Counted from the first letter of the stretch, positions 53,169-62,752 are shown. The stretch: DNA of 64,000 nt from Bradyrhizobium sp. CSS354 (GCF_029051725.1 NZ_JAACFU010000007.1:1-64000); one strand, 5' to 3'. Notes: generated from the sequence alone by a model not told the origin. Numbers and translations: made by a program.

Positions 53169-54764
53169 TCACTCCGCCGCGATCGTCGTGAGATCCTGGA
53201 ACCAGTGCTGCGCCTGCACGAACTGCTTGACCTTGGGCGACAGCGCGTGCGGGTTGGTGTCGTGCACCACCCACACCAGCGTGGCGTCGTCGACGATCAG
53301 CGCGTGCGCCTGCGCCAGCAGCTCGTCCTGCTTGGTGCTGTTGAAGGTTTGCTTGGCCTCGTCGATCAGCGCGTCAACCTTCGGGTTCTTGTAGCCGCCC
53401 CAGTTGACGCCGACGGGCGCGATCTGGCTCGAATGGAAGAAGCGGACGATGGCGTAGAGCGGGTCGGAGGTGACATAGGCGATGTTGTTGGCGGTGATGC
53501 CGGCGTTCATCTCGTCGGCCGCACCCTTGCGCCAGTGCGTATAGAGTGTCTCGAGCTCGACGACCTTGAAATCGATATCAATGCCGATCTCCTTGAAGCT
53601 CTGCTGCAAGAATTCGTTCATCGGCAGCGACAGCATCTGGCCGGTGCCGCCCTGTGCGATGATGAAGGTCGCCTTCAGCGGCTTCGCCTTGGAGTAACCG
53701 GCTTCCTCGACCAGCTTCTTCGCCGCGGCGACATCGTATTTCAGCTCGAAGCTCGGCTTGCCGAACCAGGGGCTCGACGGATCGACCTGGCCCTTGGCGG
53801 GTTTTGCAAGCCCATTCATCAGTCCAACGACTGCCTCACGATCGATCGCGAGGTTCAGCGCCTTGCGCAGGCGGATGTCGGTCCAGGGCGAACCCGGCAG
53901 CACGCTCAGATGATAATTCCAGACATGCGGCGTGACGTTGTCGACGAGTTTCATGCCGGCGGCCTTGAGCTGCGGCACGGCATCCGGCGCCGGCGTCTCG
54001 ATCAGATCGACTTGCCCGGCGAGCAGCGCATTTGTACGCGTCAGCGCTTCCGGCATCGGCACCAGCACGAGCTTGTCGACCTTGGGAATGCGCTTCTTGT
54101 TCCAGTAATCCGGGTTCTTGGTGAGCTCGGCGAGCTCGCGCGGCACCAGCTTTGTCAATTTAAACGGGCCGGTCCCCGAGGGCTGACTGGCGAACTTGTC
54201 CCAATCCTTGCCGAGCTTTTCGTACTGCGTCGGGCTCGACACCAGGAACCACAACATCTGATAGGGAAAGAAGGAATCGACCGTCTTGGTGGTGATCTCC
54301 ACCGTGGAGTCGTCGATCTTGGCGTAGCTCGCGACCGACGGCAGGCGGGTCTTGACCTGGGCGCTCTGGCGCTTGTCGAATTGTGGCGCCTTGTCGTTGA
54401 GCACCTTGTCCAGATTCCAGATCACGGCATCAGCGTTGAACTCGCTGCCGTCGTGAAACTTCACGCCCTTGCGCAGAGTGAAGCGCCATTTGGTCTTGTT
54501 CTCGTCATCGACTTTCCACTCGGTGGCCAGTCCCGGCACCAGCTTTCCCGGGCGGTCGGCGACGTCCATCTCCCACGCCACGAGCGGATCGTAGATGGTG
54601 TAGGCCGTGAACTGGTAGGCGCCGGCGCCGCGATCGGGCTGGCCGGTGGTCAGCGGGATGTCCGCCATCGAGATGCCGTAGCGCAGCACCGTTTCGGCGC
54701 CCGCCGGAATTGCGGACAACGCCAATGCAAGCACGGCGAAACAGGTCGATAGTCGGATACGCAT
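53169..54764 (-). CDS. Peptide-type ABC binding protein, divergent paralogue
   Basis: A 531-aa family 5 solute-binding protein with signal peptide MRIRLSTCFAVLALALSAIP then AGAET. It is colinear with the protein at 54976-56634: ETVLRYGISMADIPLTTGQP against ETVLRIAMTAADIPRTLGQP, and GLATEWKVDDENKTKW against GLATEWKVDDADKTKW. GGAG precedes the ATG at 54764, which I prefer to 54815. It lies divergent from the operon and has no permease of its own, so it probably supplies the same transporter with a second ligand. Confidence 0.92.
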   Translation of the reverse strand: MRIRLSTCFAVLALALSAIPAGAETVLRYGISMADIPLTTGQPDRGAGAYQFTAYTIYDPLVAWEMDVADRPGKLVPGLATEWKVDDENKTKWRFTLRKGVKFHDGSEFNADAVIWNLDKVLNDKAPQFDKRQSAQVKTRLPSVASYAKIDDSTVEITTKTVDSFFPYQMLWFLVSSPTQYEKLGKDWDKFASQPSGTGPFKLTKLVPRELAELTKNPDYWNKKRIPKVDKLVLVPMPEALTRTNALLAGQVDLIETPAPDAVPQLKAAGMKLVDNVTPHVWNYHLSVLPGSPWTDIRLRKALNLAIDREAVVGLMNGLAKPAKGQVDPSSPWFGKPSFELKYDVAAAKKLVEEAGYSKAKPLKATFIIAQGGTGQMLSLPMNEFLQQSFKEIGIDIDFKVVELETLYTHWRKGAADEMNAGITANNIAYVTSDPLYAIVRFFHSSQIAPVGVNWGGYKNPKVDALIDEAKQTFNSTKQDELLAQAHALIVDDATLVWVVHDTNPHALSPKVKQFVQAQHWFQDLTTIAAE

Positions 54765-54975
54765 GGGCCAAAGCTCCGGGGAAGACTTCAAGGACAATCG
54801 GAGCCAAACCTGCAATCTTGATGCCAGAATAGGCAGCGAGGCGCTTTTGCCGAGGCGTCATCACAAGGACTTGTCGTCGCAGGGGCAATTTGCAGAAAAA
54901 GTTTCCCCATTGGCATAGCCATTGCATACGTTTGCATCAAAATTAGTCATCGAAGCCGGAAAAAGGATTGAGGCA

Positions 54976-56634
54976 ATGCTGATCAATAAAAACAAGACCC
55001 GCGCGGCGCTGATCGCGTTGCTGGCGCTCAGTAGCGCGGCTGCGTGGCCGCGCGCGGCCGGTGCCGAAACCGTGCTGCGCATCGCCATGACTGCTGCCGA
55101 TATTCCGCGCACGCTGGGCCAGCCCGATCAGGGCTTTGAAGGCAACCGCTTCACCGGCCTCACCATGTACGACGCGCTCACCGGCTGGGACCTGTCCTCG
55201 GCCGACAAGGCGAGCGTGGTGATCCCGGGCCTTGCCACCGAGTGGAAGGTCGACGATGCCGACAAGACCAAATGGACTTTCAAGCTGCGGCCGGGTGTCA
55301 CCTTCCATGACGGCTCGCCGTTCAACGCAGACGCCGTGGTGTGGAATGTCGAGAAGGTGCTGAAGCAGGACGCGCCGCAATTCGACGCCAGCCAGGTCGG
55401 CGTCACGGCCTCGCGCATGCCGACGCTGGCATCCGCGAAGAAGATCGACGACATGACCGTCGAGCTCACCACCAAGGAGCCCGACAGCTTCCTGCCGATC
55501 AACCTCACCAATCTCTTCATGGCGAGCCCGGCGAAGTGGCAGGCTTTCTACGACAAGGCGGAAGGCGCCGACGCCAAGGCGAAGTCGCAGGCCGCATGGA
55601 CCGCGTTTGCCAAGGACGCTTCGGGCACCGGCCCGTGGAAGATGGCGGGCTTCACCCCGCGCGAACGGCTCGAGCTGGTCAAGAACGCGAGCTACTGGAA
55701 TAAGGACCGCGTGCCCAAGGTCGACAAGATGGTGCTCTTGCCGATGCCGGAAGCAAATGCGCGCACCGCAGCGCTGCTTTCCGGGCAGGTCGATTGGGTC
55801 GAAGCCCCGGCGCCGGACGCGTTGCCCGAGCTCAAGCAGCGCGGCTTCAAGCTCTACGCCAACGAGCAGCCGCATGTCTGGCCGTGGCAGTTCTCGCGCG
55901 TCGAGGGCTCGCCCTGGAACGACATCCGCGTCCGCAAGGCCGCAAACCTTTGCGTCGATCGCGAAGGCCTCAAGGACGGTCTGCTCGCGGGGCTGATGGT
56001 GCCAGCGACCGGCACGTTCGAACCCGGCCACCCCTGGCGTGGAAAACCGACCTTCGAGATCAAGTACGACAAGGCTGCTGCGCAGAAGCTGATGCAGGAG
56101 GCCGGATTTGGCCCGAGCAAGAAGTTGACGGTGAAAACCCAGACTTCGGCGTCCGGCTCGGGCCAGATGCAGCCGCTGCCGATGAACGAATATCTGCAGC
56201 AGGCCCTCGCCGAATGCTATTTCGACGTGCAGCTCGATGTCATCGAGTGGAATACGCTGTTCACCAATTGGCGCCGCGGTGCCAAGGATCCCAGCGCCAA
56301 CGGCTCGAACGCGACCAACGTCACCTATGCGGCGATGGACCCGTTCTTCGCACTGGTGCGCTTCCTGCAATCGGGTATGGCGCCGCCGGTCTCGAACAAT
56401 TGGGGTTTCATCAACAACCCCAAGTTCGACGAACTGGTGAAGAAGGCGCGGCAGACCTTCGATCCCGGCGCCCGTGACGCCGCGCTCGCCGAACTGCACG
56501 CGGCCTCCGTCGACGATGCAGCCTTCCTCTACGTCGCCCACGACGTCGGCCCCCGCGCCATCAGCCCGAAGGTGACAGGCGTCGTGCAGCCAAAGAGCTG
56601 GTTCATCGACTTCTCGCTGGTGTCGATGCAGTAG
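54976..56634 (+). CDS. Peptide-type ABC binding protein, operon copy
   Basis: A 552-aa family 5 solute-binding protein, first gene of an eight-gene-direction operon with two permeases, two ATPases, an AtzG-like protein and an amidase. The signal peptide is ALIALLALSSAAAWPRAAGA. Landmarks include LRPGVTFHDGSPFNADAVVW and EGSPWNDIRVRKAANLCVDR. AAGG and GAGG precede the ATG at 54976. The amidase downstream suggests the ligand carries an amide bond. Confidence 0.93.
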   Translation: MLINKNKTRAALIALLALSSAAAWPRAAGAETVLRIAMTAADIPRTLGQPDQGFEGNRFTGLTMYDALTGWDLSSADKASVVIPGLATEWKVDDADKTKWTFKLRPGVTFHDGSPFNADAVVWNVEKVLKQDAPQFDASQVGVTASRMPTLASAKKIDDMTVELTTKEPDSFLPINLTNLFMASPAKWQAFYDKAEGADAKAKSQAAWTAFAKDASGTGPWKMAGFTPRERLELVKNASYWNKDRVPKVDKMVLLPMPEANARTAALLSGQVDWVEAPAPDALPELKQRGFKLYANEQPHVWPWQFSRVEGSPWNDIRVRKAANLCVDREGLKDGLLAGLMVPATGTFEPGHPWRGKPTFEIKYDKAAAQKLMQEAGFGPSKKLTVKTQTSASGSGQMQPLPMNEYLQQALAECYFDVQLDVIEWNTLFTNWRRGAKDPSANGSNATNVTYAAMDPFFALVRFLQSGMAPPVSNNWGFINNPKFDELVKKARQTFDPGARDAALAELHAASVDDAAFLYVAHDVGPRAISPKVTGVVQPKSWFIDFSLVSMQ

Positions 56635-56654
56635 TATTCGCACCACACGCACGC

Positions 56655-56813
56655 TGCACCCTCTCCCCTTGCGGGAGAGGGTGGCTTCGCAAAGCGAAGC
56701 CGGGTGAGGGGTCTCTCTCCGCGAATGCGGACCTCTCAACTGACGCAGTATCATTCGCGGAAACAACCCCTCATCCGGCGCTTCGCGCCACCTTCTCCCG
56801 CAAGGGGAGAAGG
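56655..56813. repeat. Palindromic RIME-like repeat inside an ABC operon
   Basis: A roughly 159-bp element of two inverted halves. CTCTCCCCTTGCGGGAGAG at the left is mirrored by CTTCTCCCGCAAGGGGAGAA at the right; further inside, GCTTCGCAAAGCGAAGC and CCGGGTGAGGGGT face ACCCCTCATCCGGCGC. It lies between the binding-protein and permease genes, and its purine-rich right end immediately precedes the permease start. Confidence 0.85.
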
Positions 56814-56829
56814 GAAGAAAAGAAACAAC

Positions 56830-57783
56830 GTGCTCGCCTATATCGCCAGACGCATCGTCTACGTCGTCCCGATCGTCATCAGCGTCGCGCTGGTGTGCTT
56901 TCTGCTCGTGCACATCACGCCGGGCGATCCGCTCGTCGCCGTGCTGCCGGCCGATGCCTCGCAGGAGCTCGCCGCGCAGCTCCGTACCGCCTACGGTTTC
57001 GACCGCCCGCTGCCGGTGCAGTTCGGGCTTTGGCTGCTCCGTGCGCTTCATGGCGATCTCGGCAATTCCATTGCGACCGGGCGCCCGGTGCTGGCCGAGG
57101 TCATGCGCGCGGTCAGCAACACCGTCACGCTGGCGATTGCGGCGGCCATCATCGGCTTCACCATGGGCGTCCTGCTCGGCCTGATCGCCGGCTATTTCCG
57201 CGAGACCTGGATCGACAAGCTGGCGACGTCCTTTGCCATCGCCGGCGTTTCGGTGCCGCATTACTGGCTCGGCATGGTGCTCGTCATCATCTTCTCGGTC
57301 CAGCTGAACTGGTTGCCCGCCGTCGGCGCCGGACCCGGCGGCTCGGCCGCCTGGGCCTGGGACTGGGCGCATTTGCAATACCTCGTGCTGCCGGCGATCA
57401 CGACCTCCGTGATCCCGATGGGCATCGTCACCCGCACGGTGCGCGCGCTGACCGGCGACATTCTCAGCCAGGATTTCGTCGAGGCGCTGCGTGCAAAAGG
57501 CCTGCATGAGCGCGGCGTGTTCCGTCACGTCATCAAGAACGCCGCGCCCACCGCGCTCGCGGTGATGGGACTTCAGCTCGGTTACATGCTGGGCGGCTCG
57601 ATCCTGATCGAGACCGTGTTCTCCTGGCCGGGCTCGGGCTTCCTGCTCAACTCGGCGATCTTCCAGCGGGACCTGCCGCTGCTCCAGGGCACGATCCTGA
57701 TCCTGGCCCTGTTCTTCGTCTTCCTCAATCTGCTGGTCGACATCGCGCAAGCCGCGATCGATCCGCGCATCAAGCGGGGCTAG
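56830..57783 (+). CDS. Peptide-type ABC transporter permease (DppB-like)
   Basis: A 317-aa permease, six membrane segments, opening LAYIARRIVYVVPIVISVAL with the motif HITPGDPLVAVLPADAS after the first segment. The coupling loop is FVEALRAKGLHERGVFRHVI. I place the start at GTG 56830; an open frame runs back to 56704 but only through the palindromic repeat. GAGAAGGGAAG from the end of the repeat may serve as its ribosome-binding site. Next gene starts two bases after its stop. Confidence 0.92.
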   Translation: MLAYIARRIVYVVPIVISVALVCFLLVHITPGDPLVAVLPADASQELAAQLRTAYGFDRPLPVQFGLWLLRALHGDLGNSIATGRPVLAEVMRAVSNTVTLAIAAAIIGFTMGVLLGLIAGYFRETWIDKLATSFAIAGVSVPHYWLGMVLVIIFSVQLNWLPAVGAGPGGSAAWAWDWAHLQYLVLPAITTSVIPMGIVTRTVRALTGDILSQDFVEALRAKGLHERGVFRHVIKNAAPTALAVMGLQLGYMLGGSILIETVFSWPGSGFLLNSAIFQRDLPLLQGTILILALFFVFLNLLVDIAQAAIDPRIKRG

Positions 57784-57785
57784 CG

Positions 57786-58688
57786 ATGAGCGAGCTTCCG
57801 TTGTCTGTCACCAGCGATGCCGCGCTTCAGTCCGCGCCCGCGAGCAAGGCGCGCGGCTATTGGGCGACCGTCGGCCGCCGTATCCGGCGCGACAAGGTCA
57901 GCATGGTCTGCGCGCTGGTGCTGCTGCTGATCTTCCTGTCCGCGATCGTTGCGCCGTGGCTCGGTCTGGAAGATCCCTACAAGGGCTCGATGATCCGCCG
58001 CCTTCGGCACATCGGCACAACCGGCTACCCGCTCGGCACCGACGAGCTTGGCCGCGACATGCTGGCGCGGCTGATCTATGGCGGGCGGCTGTCGCTTCTC
58101 ATCGGCATTTTGCCGGTGATCCTCGCCTTCTGCATCGGCACGTCGCTCGGCCTCGTTGCCGGCTATGTCGGCGGCAAGCTCAACACCGCGATCATGCGCA
58201 CGATCGACGTGTTCTATGCCTTTCCATCGGTGCTGCTGGCGATTGCGATCTCGGGGGCGCTGGGCGCGGGCATCCTCAATTCCATCGTGTCGTTGACTGT
58301 CGTGTTCGTGCCGCAGATCACCCGCGTCGCCGAAAGCGTCACGACAGGCGTGCGCAACATGGACTTCGTCGACGCCGCGCGTGCCTCCGGTGCCGGTCCA
58401 TTCACCATCATGCGCGTGCATATCCTCGGCAATGTGCTCGGTTCGATCTTCGTCTATGCCACCAGCCTGATCTCGGTCTCGATGATCCTTGCGGCGGGCC
58501 TGTCCTTCCTCGGCCTCGGTACCAAGCCGCCTGAGCCGGAATGGGGTTTGATGCTGAACACCTTGCGCACCGCGATCTACGTCAACCCCTGGGTCGCCGC
58601 GCTCCCCGGCGCGATGATCTTCGCGGTCTCGATCTGCTTCAACCTGCTCTCGGACGGCCTGCGCAGCGCCATGGACATCAGGAACTAG
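57786..58688 (+). CDS. Peptide-type ABC transporter permease (DppC-like)
   Basis: A 300-aa permease with an N-terminal cytoplasmic segment (residues 1-40), a first membrane helix (VSMVCALVLLLIFLSAIVAP), the family loop LGTDELGRDMLARLIYGGRL and about five further helices. It pairs with the DppB-like protein. It ends two bases before the next ATG. Confidence 0.94.
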   Translation: MSELPLSVTSDAALQSAPASKARGYWATVGRRIRRDKVSMVCALVLLLIFLSAIVAPWLGLEDPYKGSMIRRLRHIGTTGYPLGTDELGRDMLARLIYGGRLSLLIGILPVILAFCIGTSLGLVAGYVGGKLNTAIMRTIDVFYAFPSVLLAIAISGALGAGILNSIVSLTVVFVPQITRVAESVTTGVRNMDFVDAARASGAGPFTIMRVHILGNVLGSIFVYATSLISVSMILAAGLSFLGLGTKPPEPEWGLMLNTLRTAIYVNPWVAALPGAMIFAVSICFNLLSDGLRSAMDIRN

Positions 58689-58690
58689 CC

Positions 58691-59752
58691 ATGAGCGAAA
58701 CCAACGCCTCCGTCGCGATGCTGGAACCGGTCGAGGACCGCGGCGGCGTCGCGCAGCCGCTGCTTCAGGTCAACGGCCTGACCAAGCATTTCCCGGTGCG
58801 TGGCGGCCTGTTCGCCGCAAAGCGCACCGTGCGTGCGGTTGATAATGTCTCGTTCACCGTCGCCAAGGGCGAGACCGTCGGCATCGTCGGCGAGTCCGGT
58901 TGCGGCAAGTCGACCACCGCACGGCTGCTGATGCATCTGATGCCGCGCGACACCGGCGACATCATCTATGACGGCATGAGCGTCGGCCAGTCGCTCTCCT
59001 TGCGCGAGCTGCGCCGCGGCATGCAGATGGTGTTCCAGGATTCCTACGCCTCGCTCAATCCGCGCCTGACCATCGAGGAATCGATCGCCTTCGGCCCGAA
59101 GGTGCACGGCATGGCGGACGGCGCCGCGCGCGCGCTGGCGCGCGAGCTGCTGGGCAAGGTGGGCCTGGTTCCCGCAAACTTCGCCAACCGCTACCCCCAT
59201 GAGATCTCCGGCGGCCAGCGCCAGCGCGTCAACATCGCGCGTGCGCTGGCGCTGTCGCCGCGGCTGGTGATCCTCGATGAAGCGGTCTCCGCGCTCGACA
59301 AATCGGTCGAGGCGCAGGTGCTCAATTTGCTTGCCGATCTCAAGAGCGAGTTCGGGCTGACCTATCTCTTCATCAGCCATGATCTCAACGTCGTGCGTTA
59401 CATCAGTGATCGCGTGCTGGTGATGTATCTCGGCGAGGTCGTCGAGCTCGGCCCGGTCGACCGGGTCTGGGACCAGCCGGCGCATCCCTATACGCGCGCA
59501 CTTCTTGCTGCGATGCCGTCCTCGGATCCGGACCGCCGCACCGAGACGCCGCCGATCACGGGCGATCCGCCCAATCCGATCGATCCGCCCTCGGGCTGCC
59601 GCTTCCACACCCGTTGCCCGTTTGCGGAGCCGCTCTGCGCAAATGCGACACCAAAACTCACCGCGCTCGATAGAATGGGCCACGAGGCCGCGTGCTACAT
59701 GGCGATCCCGGGTTCAGGCCATAGCCGCGCGCCGAAGGAGGAAACCGCATGA
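58691..59752 (+). CDS. Peptide-type ABC transporter ATPase (DppF-like)
   Basis: A 353-aa ATPase. Walker A is [14 protein letters not shown], signature [17 protein letters not shown] and Walker [13 protein letters not shown]. The C-terminal oligopeptide-transporter extension carries the Cys motif [15 protein letters not shown], an iron-sulphur-type cluster site in this family. Its stop overlaps the ATG of the AtzG-like gene (59749-59752). A DppD-like partner is encoded at 61355-62332, after two inserted genes. Confidence 0.94.
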   Translation: MSETNASVAMLEPVEDRGGVAQPLLQVNGLTKHFPVRGGLFAAKRTVRAVDNVSFTVAKGETVGIVGESGCGKSTTARLLMHLMPRDTGDIIYDGMSVGQSLSLRELRRGMQMVFQDSYASLNPRLTIEESIAFGPKVHGMADGAARALARELLGKVGLVPANFANRYPHEISGGQRQRVNIARALALSPRLVILDEAVSALDKSVEAQVLNLLADLKSEFGLTYLFISHDLNVVRYISDRVLVMYLGEVVELGPVDRVWDQPAHPYTRALLAAMPSSDPDRRTETPPITGDPPNPIDPPSGCRFHTRCPFAEPLCANATPKLTALDRMGHEAACYMAIPGSGHSRAPKEETA

Positions 59753-59946
59753 CGAGACCGACGACAAAAGAGATCAAGGCGACGGCACAGGTCGCCGGCG
59801 TTCCCGTTGACGACGAGATTGCGGCGCGCATCTCCAACTCCATCGGACCGGCCTTCGAGGGCTTTGCCGCCATTGCCGGCACGTTGCCGTTCGATCTCGA
59901 GCCCGCGCTCTATCCGAACGCGCAGACTGCGAAGCTGTCGAAATGA
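59749..59946 (+). CDS. AtzG-like small amidase partner (DUF4089)
   Basis: A 65-aa protein, [20 protein letters not shown] then FEGFAAIAGTLPFDLEPALY, matching the pattern of AtzG, which binds and stabilises the amidase AtzE in 1-carboxybiuret hydrolase of the cyanuric acid pathway. It resembles a GatC-like helical partner. Overlaps of four bases with the ATPase gene before it (ATGA) and with the amidase gene after it (59943-59946) support translation and a tight complex. Confidence 0.85.
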   Translation: MTRPTTKEIKATAQVAGVPVDDEIAARISNSIGPAFEGFAAIAGTLPFDLEPALYPNAQTAKLSK

Positions 59947-61358
59947 GCACCGAGCCCGCATTGATGACGCTCACCGAGGTCGCGCGCGCGATTGCGATGA
60001 AGCAGGTGTCCTCGCATGAGGTGACGCGCGCGCTGCTGCATCGTATCGCGCAGTGGCAGCCGCATCTCAACGCCTTCATGTCGATCGAATCCGAGGCGGC
60101 GCTGAAGGCCGCCGATGCCACCGACGCAGAACTCGCCAAGGGCGAAGTCCGCGGTCCGCTGCACGGCGTGCCGCTCGCGCACAAAGACATGTACTACGAC
60201 GCCGGCCACGTCGCGACCTGCGGCTCGCTGATCCGCCGCGATTTCGTTCCGACCGTCACCTCCACCGCCTTGCAGCGGCTGAAGGACGCTGGCCAGGTTC
60301 GGCTCGGCACGTTGCATCTCGCCGAATTCGCCTATGGCCCGACCGGCCATAACGCCCATTACGGCCCGGTTCGCAATCCCTGGAACGTGGCGCACATCAC
60401 CGGCGGCTCGTCGTCGGGCTCGGGCTCGGCGGTCGCGGCGCGACTGACCTATGCCGCGCTCGGCTCCGACACCGGCGGCTCGATCCGCATGCCCGCGCAT
60501 TTCTGCGGCGTGACGGGATTGAAGACCACCGTTGGCCGGGTCAGCCGCGCCGGCGCGATGCCGCTGTCGCAGTCGCTCGACACGGTCGGGCCGCTCGCCC
60601 GCACCGCCGAGGATTGCGCGCTGCTGCTGGCGCTGATGGCCGGCCCTGATCCCGAGGATTCGACCACGAGCCGTGAGCCGCTGTCCGACTATGTCGGCGC
60701 GACCAAGGGCTCGCTGAAGGGCCTCAAGATCGGCGTCCCCTCGTCCTTCTATGTCGACGATCTCGACGGCGAGGTCGCGCGCGTGCTGGACGAGACCATC
60801 GCGGTGCTCAAGCGTGAGGGCGCCGACATCGTCACGGTCGAGCTGCCCGACCAGCGGCAATTGTCCTCGGCAAGCCAGCTCGTGCTTGCAGCCGAAGCCG
60901 CCGCCTTCCACAAGCGCTGGATGATCGAGCGGCCGCAGGATTACGGCCCACAGGTGTTGATGCGGCTTCAGAACGGGCTCGCGGTCCCCGCCATCACCTA
61001 CCTCGAGGCGATGCGCTGGCGCGGACCTGCGCTCGCCGCGCACAACGCTGCGACATCAGGTGTCGACGCGATTATCGCGCCGGCGTCCCCGGTGCCGGCG
61101 CCGACGATCGAGGAGAGCGACGTCGGCGGCGGGCCGAACGCGCCGGCGCTGTTGCAGCGGCTGACGCTGTTCACCCGCCCGGTGAATTATCTCGGCCTGC
61201 CGTCGCTCACGGTGCCCTCGGGCTTCACCAAGAGCGGACTTCCGATCGGCATGCAGTTGATCGGCCGCTCGTTCGATGAGGCGACCTTGCTCACCATCGG
61301 TGCCGCATTCCAGCGGGCCACCGACTACCACGACAGGCTGCCGAAGCTTCCGTCATGA
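59943..61358 (+). CDS. Amidase-signature hydrolase (AtzE/GatA-like)
   Basis: A 471-aa amidase-signature enzyme. The Ser-cisSer-Lys triad is visible: Lys81 (LAHKDMYYDAG), Ser156 (GGSSSGSGSA) and nucleophile Ser180 (GSDTGGSIRMP). It hydrolyses a C-N amide bond. The adjoining AtzG-like gene, with overlapping stop and start, points to the AtzE subgroup, so the complex may act on carboxybiuret, ureido or similar small amides rather than a tRNA (no gatB). Its stop overlaps the next ATPase gene (ATGA, 61355-61358). It is cytoplasmic, so it should act on what the transporter imports. Confidence 0.93.
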   Translation: MSTEPALMTLTEVARAIAMKQVSSHEVTRALLHRIAQWQPHLNAFMSIESEAALKAADATDAELAKGEVRGPLHGVPLAHKDMYYDAGHVATCGSLIRRDFVPTVTSTALQRLKDAGQVRLGTLHLAEFAYGPTGHNAHYGPVRNPWNVAHITGGSSSGSGSAVAARLTYAALGSDTGGSIRMPAHFCGVTGLKTTVGRVSRAGAMPLSQSLDTVGPLARTAEDCALLLALMAGPDPEDSTTSREPLSDYVGATKGSLKGLKIGVPSSFYVDDLDGEVARVLDETIAVLKREGADIVTVELPDQRQLSSASQLVLAAEAAAFHKRWMIERPQDYGPQVLMRLQNGLAVPAITYLEAMRWRGPALAAHNAATSGVDAIIAPASPVPAPTIEESDVGGGPNAPALLQRLTLFTRPVNYLGLPSLTVPSGFTKSGLPIGMQLIGRSFDEATLLTIGAAFQRATDYHDRLPKLPS

Positions 61359-62332
61359 CAAAGCTCGTCGAGATCTCAGGCCTCAACATCCGCTTCACCG
61401 GCGAGCGCACGGTCTATGCCGTGAACGATCTCAGCCTCTCGCTCGGCGACGGCGAGGTGCTGGGCCTGCTCGGCGAGTCCGGCTCGGGCAAGAGCGTGAC
61501 CTTGCGTGCGCTGATGCGGCTGTTGCCGAAGAAGCGCACGCAGATCACGGGCAAGGTCAACGTCATGGGCCGCGACGTGCTGGCCATGAACGATGAGCAG
61601 CTGTCGTCGTTCCGCGGCCAGACGGTGTCGATGATCTTTCAGGAGCCTGCGCTTGCGCTCGATCCGGTCTACACCATCGGGACGCAGATCGCCGAAAGCG
61701 TCGTGCGTCACGAAGGCAAGTCTTACGCGGAGGGCAGAGCGCGCGCACTCGAAATGCTCGAGGTCGTGCGCATTCCTTCCGCAAAACGGCGGCTCGATGC
61801 CTATCCGCATGAGATGTCCGGCGGCATGCGTCAGCGCGCGATGATCGCGCTGGCGCTCGCGTGCCGGCCCAAGATATTGCTCGCGGACGAGCCGACCACG
61901 GCGCTCGATGCCACCGTGCAGATCCAGATCCTGCTGCTGTTGCGCGAGCTGCAGCGCGAGTTCGGCATGTCCGTCATCTTCGTCACCCACGACATCGGCG
62001 TCGCCATCGAGATCTGCGACCGGGTCGCGGTGATGTATGCCGGTCAGATCGTGGAGCAGGGCACGCTTCGCGACATCGTCCGCTCGCCGGTGCATCCCTA
62101 TGCCAAGGGCCTGCTCGCCTCGACCGTCCACGGGGCCAAGCGGGGACAGCGGCTCGAGACCATCCCCGGCGCCCCGCCGTCGCTTGGCGAGAGGCCGCAC
62201 AACTGCTCCTTTGCGCCCCGCTGCGCCGTAGCCCAGCCGCGCTGTCTGGAGCAACTGCCAGGGAATGTGGAGGTCGGGCCGGGCCGGGCGGCACGCTGCG
62301 TGCTGGCGGAGCCGGTCACCGCGCTGTCGTGA
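61355..62332 (+). CDS. Peptide-type ABC transporter ATPase (DppD-like)
   Basis: A 325-aa ATPase with Walker A GESGSGKSVTLRAL, signature MSGGMRQRAMIALALAC and Walker B ILLADEPTTALD. The C-terminus carries the family Cys motif CSFAPRCAVAQPRCLEQ. It is the partner of the DppF-like ATPase, from which it is separated by the AtzG-like and amidase genes, and is the last gene of the operon. Confidence 0.94.
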   Translation: MTKLVEISGLNIRFTGERTVYAVNDLSLSLGDGEVLGLLGESGSGKSVTLRALMRLLPKKRTQITGKVNVMGRDVLAMNDEQLSSFRGQTVSMIFQEPALALDPVYTIGTQIAESVVRHEGKSYAEGRARALEMLEVVRIPSAKRRLDAYPHEMSGGMRQRAMIALALACRPKILLADEPTTALDATVQIQILLLLRELQREFGMSVIFVTHDIGVAIEICDRVAVMYAGQIVEQGTLRDIVRSPVHPYAKGLLASTVHGAKRGQRLETIPGAPPSLGERPHNCSFAPRCAVAQPRCLEQLPGNVEVGPGRAARCVLAEPVTALS

Positions 62333-62428
62333 TATTTGGACCGCAGCGGGGAACGGGGGAACAGCATTCAGACCTCGTTCATCCAAGTTCCGCTTCCATG
62401 GAACCGTTCACGCAGAGGGACCTCACTT

Positions 62429-62698
62429 ATGTACATTTCCAATGAAGGTTTGCTTGTCATCCTGTTCGTCGGCCTCGTCGCTGGTTGGCTGGCCGGCAAG
62501 GTGGTGCGCGGAACCGGGTTCGGCATCATCGGCGACATCGTGGTCGGCATCGCCGGCGCGCTGGTGGCGAGCTTCCTGTTTCCGAAGCTCGGCATTCGCA
62601 TCGGCACCGGGCTGATATCCGAGATCGTCTATTCCGCGATCGGCGCGGTCATTCTGCTGCTGGTGGTACGGCTGGTCCGCGGCGGCGGCCGGTTTTAA
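62429..62698 (+). CDS. GlsB/YeaQ/YmgE-family membrane protein
   Basis: An 89-aa hydrophobic protein with three membrane segments: GLLVILFVGLVAGWLAGKVV, GDIVVGIAGALVASFLFPKL and VYSAIGAVILLLVVRLVRGG. This pattern, with GWLAGK and the Gly-rich second helix, is that of the stress-associated transglycosylase-associated family. The ATG at 62429 opens MYISNEG; upstream extension lacks homology. Function in the envelope is uncertain. Confidence 0.9.
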   Translation: MYISNEGLLVILFVGLVAGWLAGKVVRGTGFGIIGDIVVGIAGALVASFLFPKLGIRIGTGLISEIVYSAIGAVILLLVVRLVRGGGRF

Positions 62699-62730
62699 TG
62701 GCGCCCGAGTTCGATTGATCGAACTTTTGA

Positions 62731-62752
62731 CCTCTCCCCGCCCGGGGAGAGG
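62731..62752. terminator. Perfect hairpin after the GlsB-type gene
   Basis: CCTCTCCCCG (62731-62740) pairs with CGGGGAGAGG (62743-62752) around CC. It is a compact copy of the repeat motif seen elsewhere in the window and may end the GlsB transcript. Confidence 0.65.

Noticed and set aside
54943-57750. 935-aa antisense frame over the peptide ABC operon
   Set aside because: It spans a binding protein, a palindromic repeat and a permease that are all well supported on the other strand.
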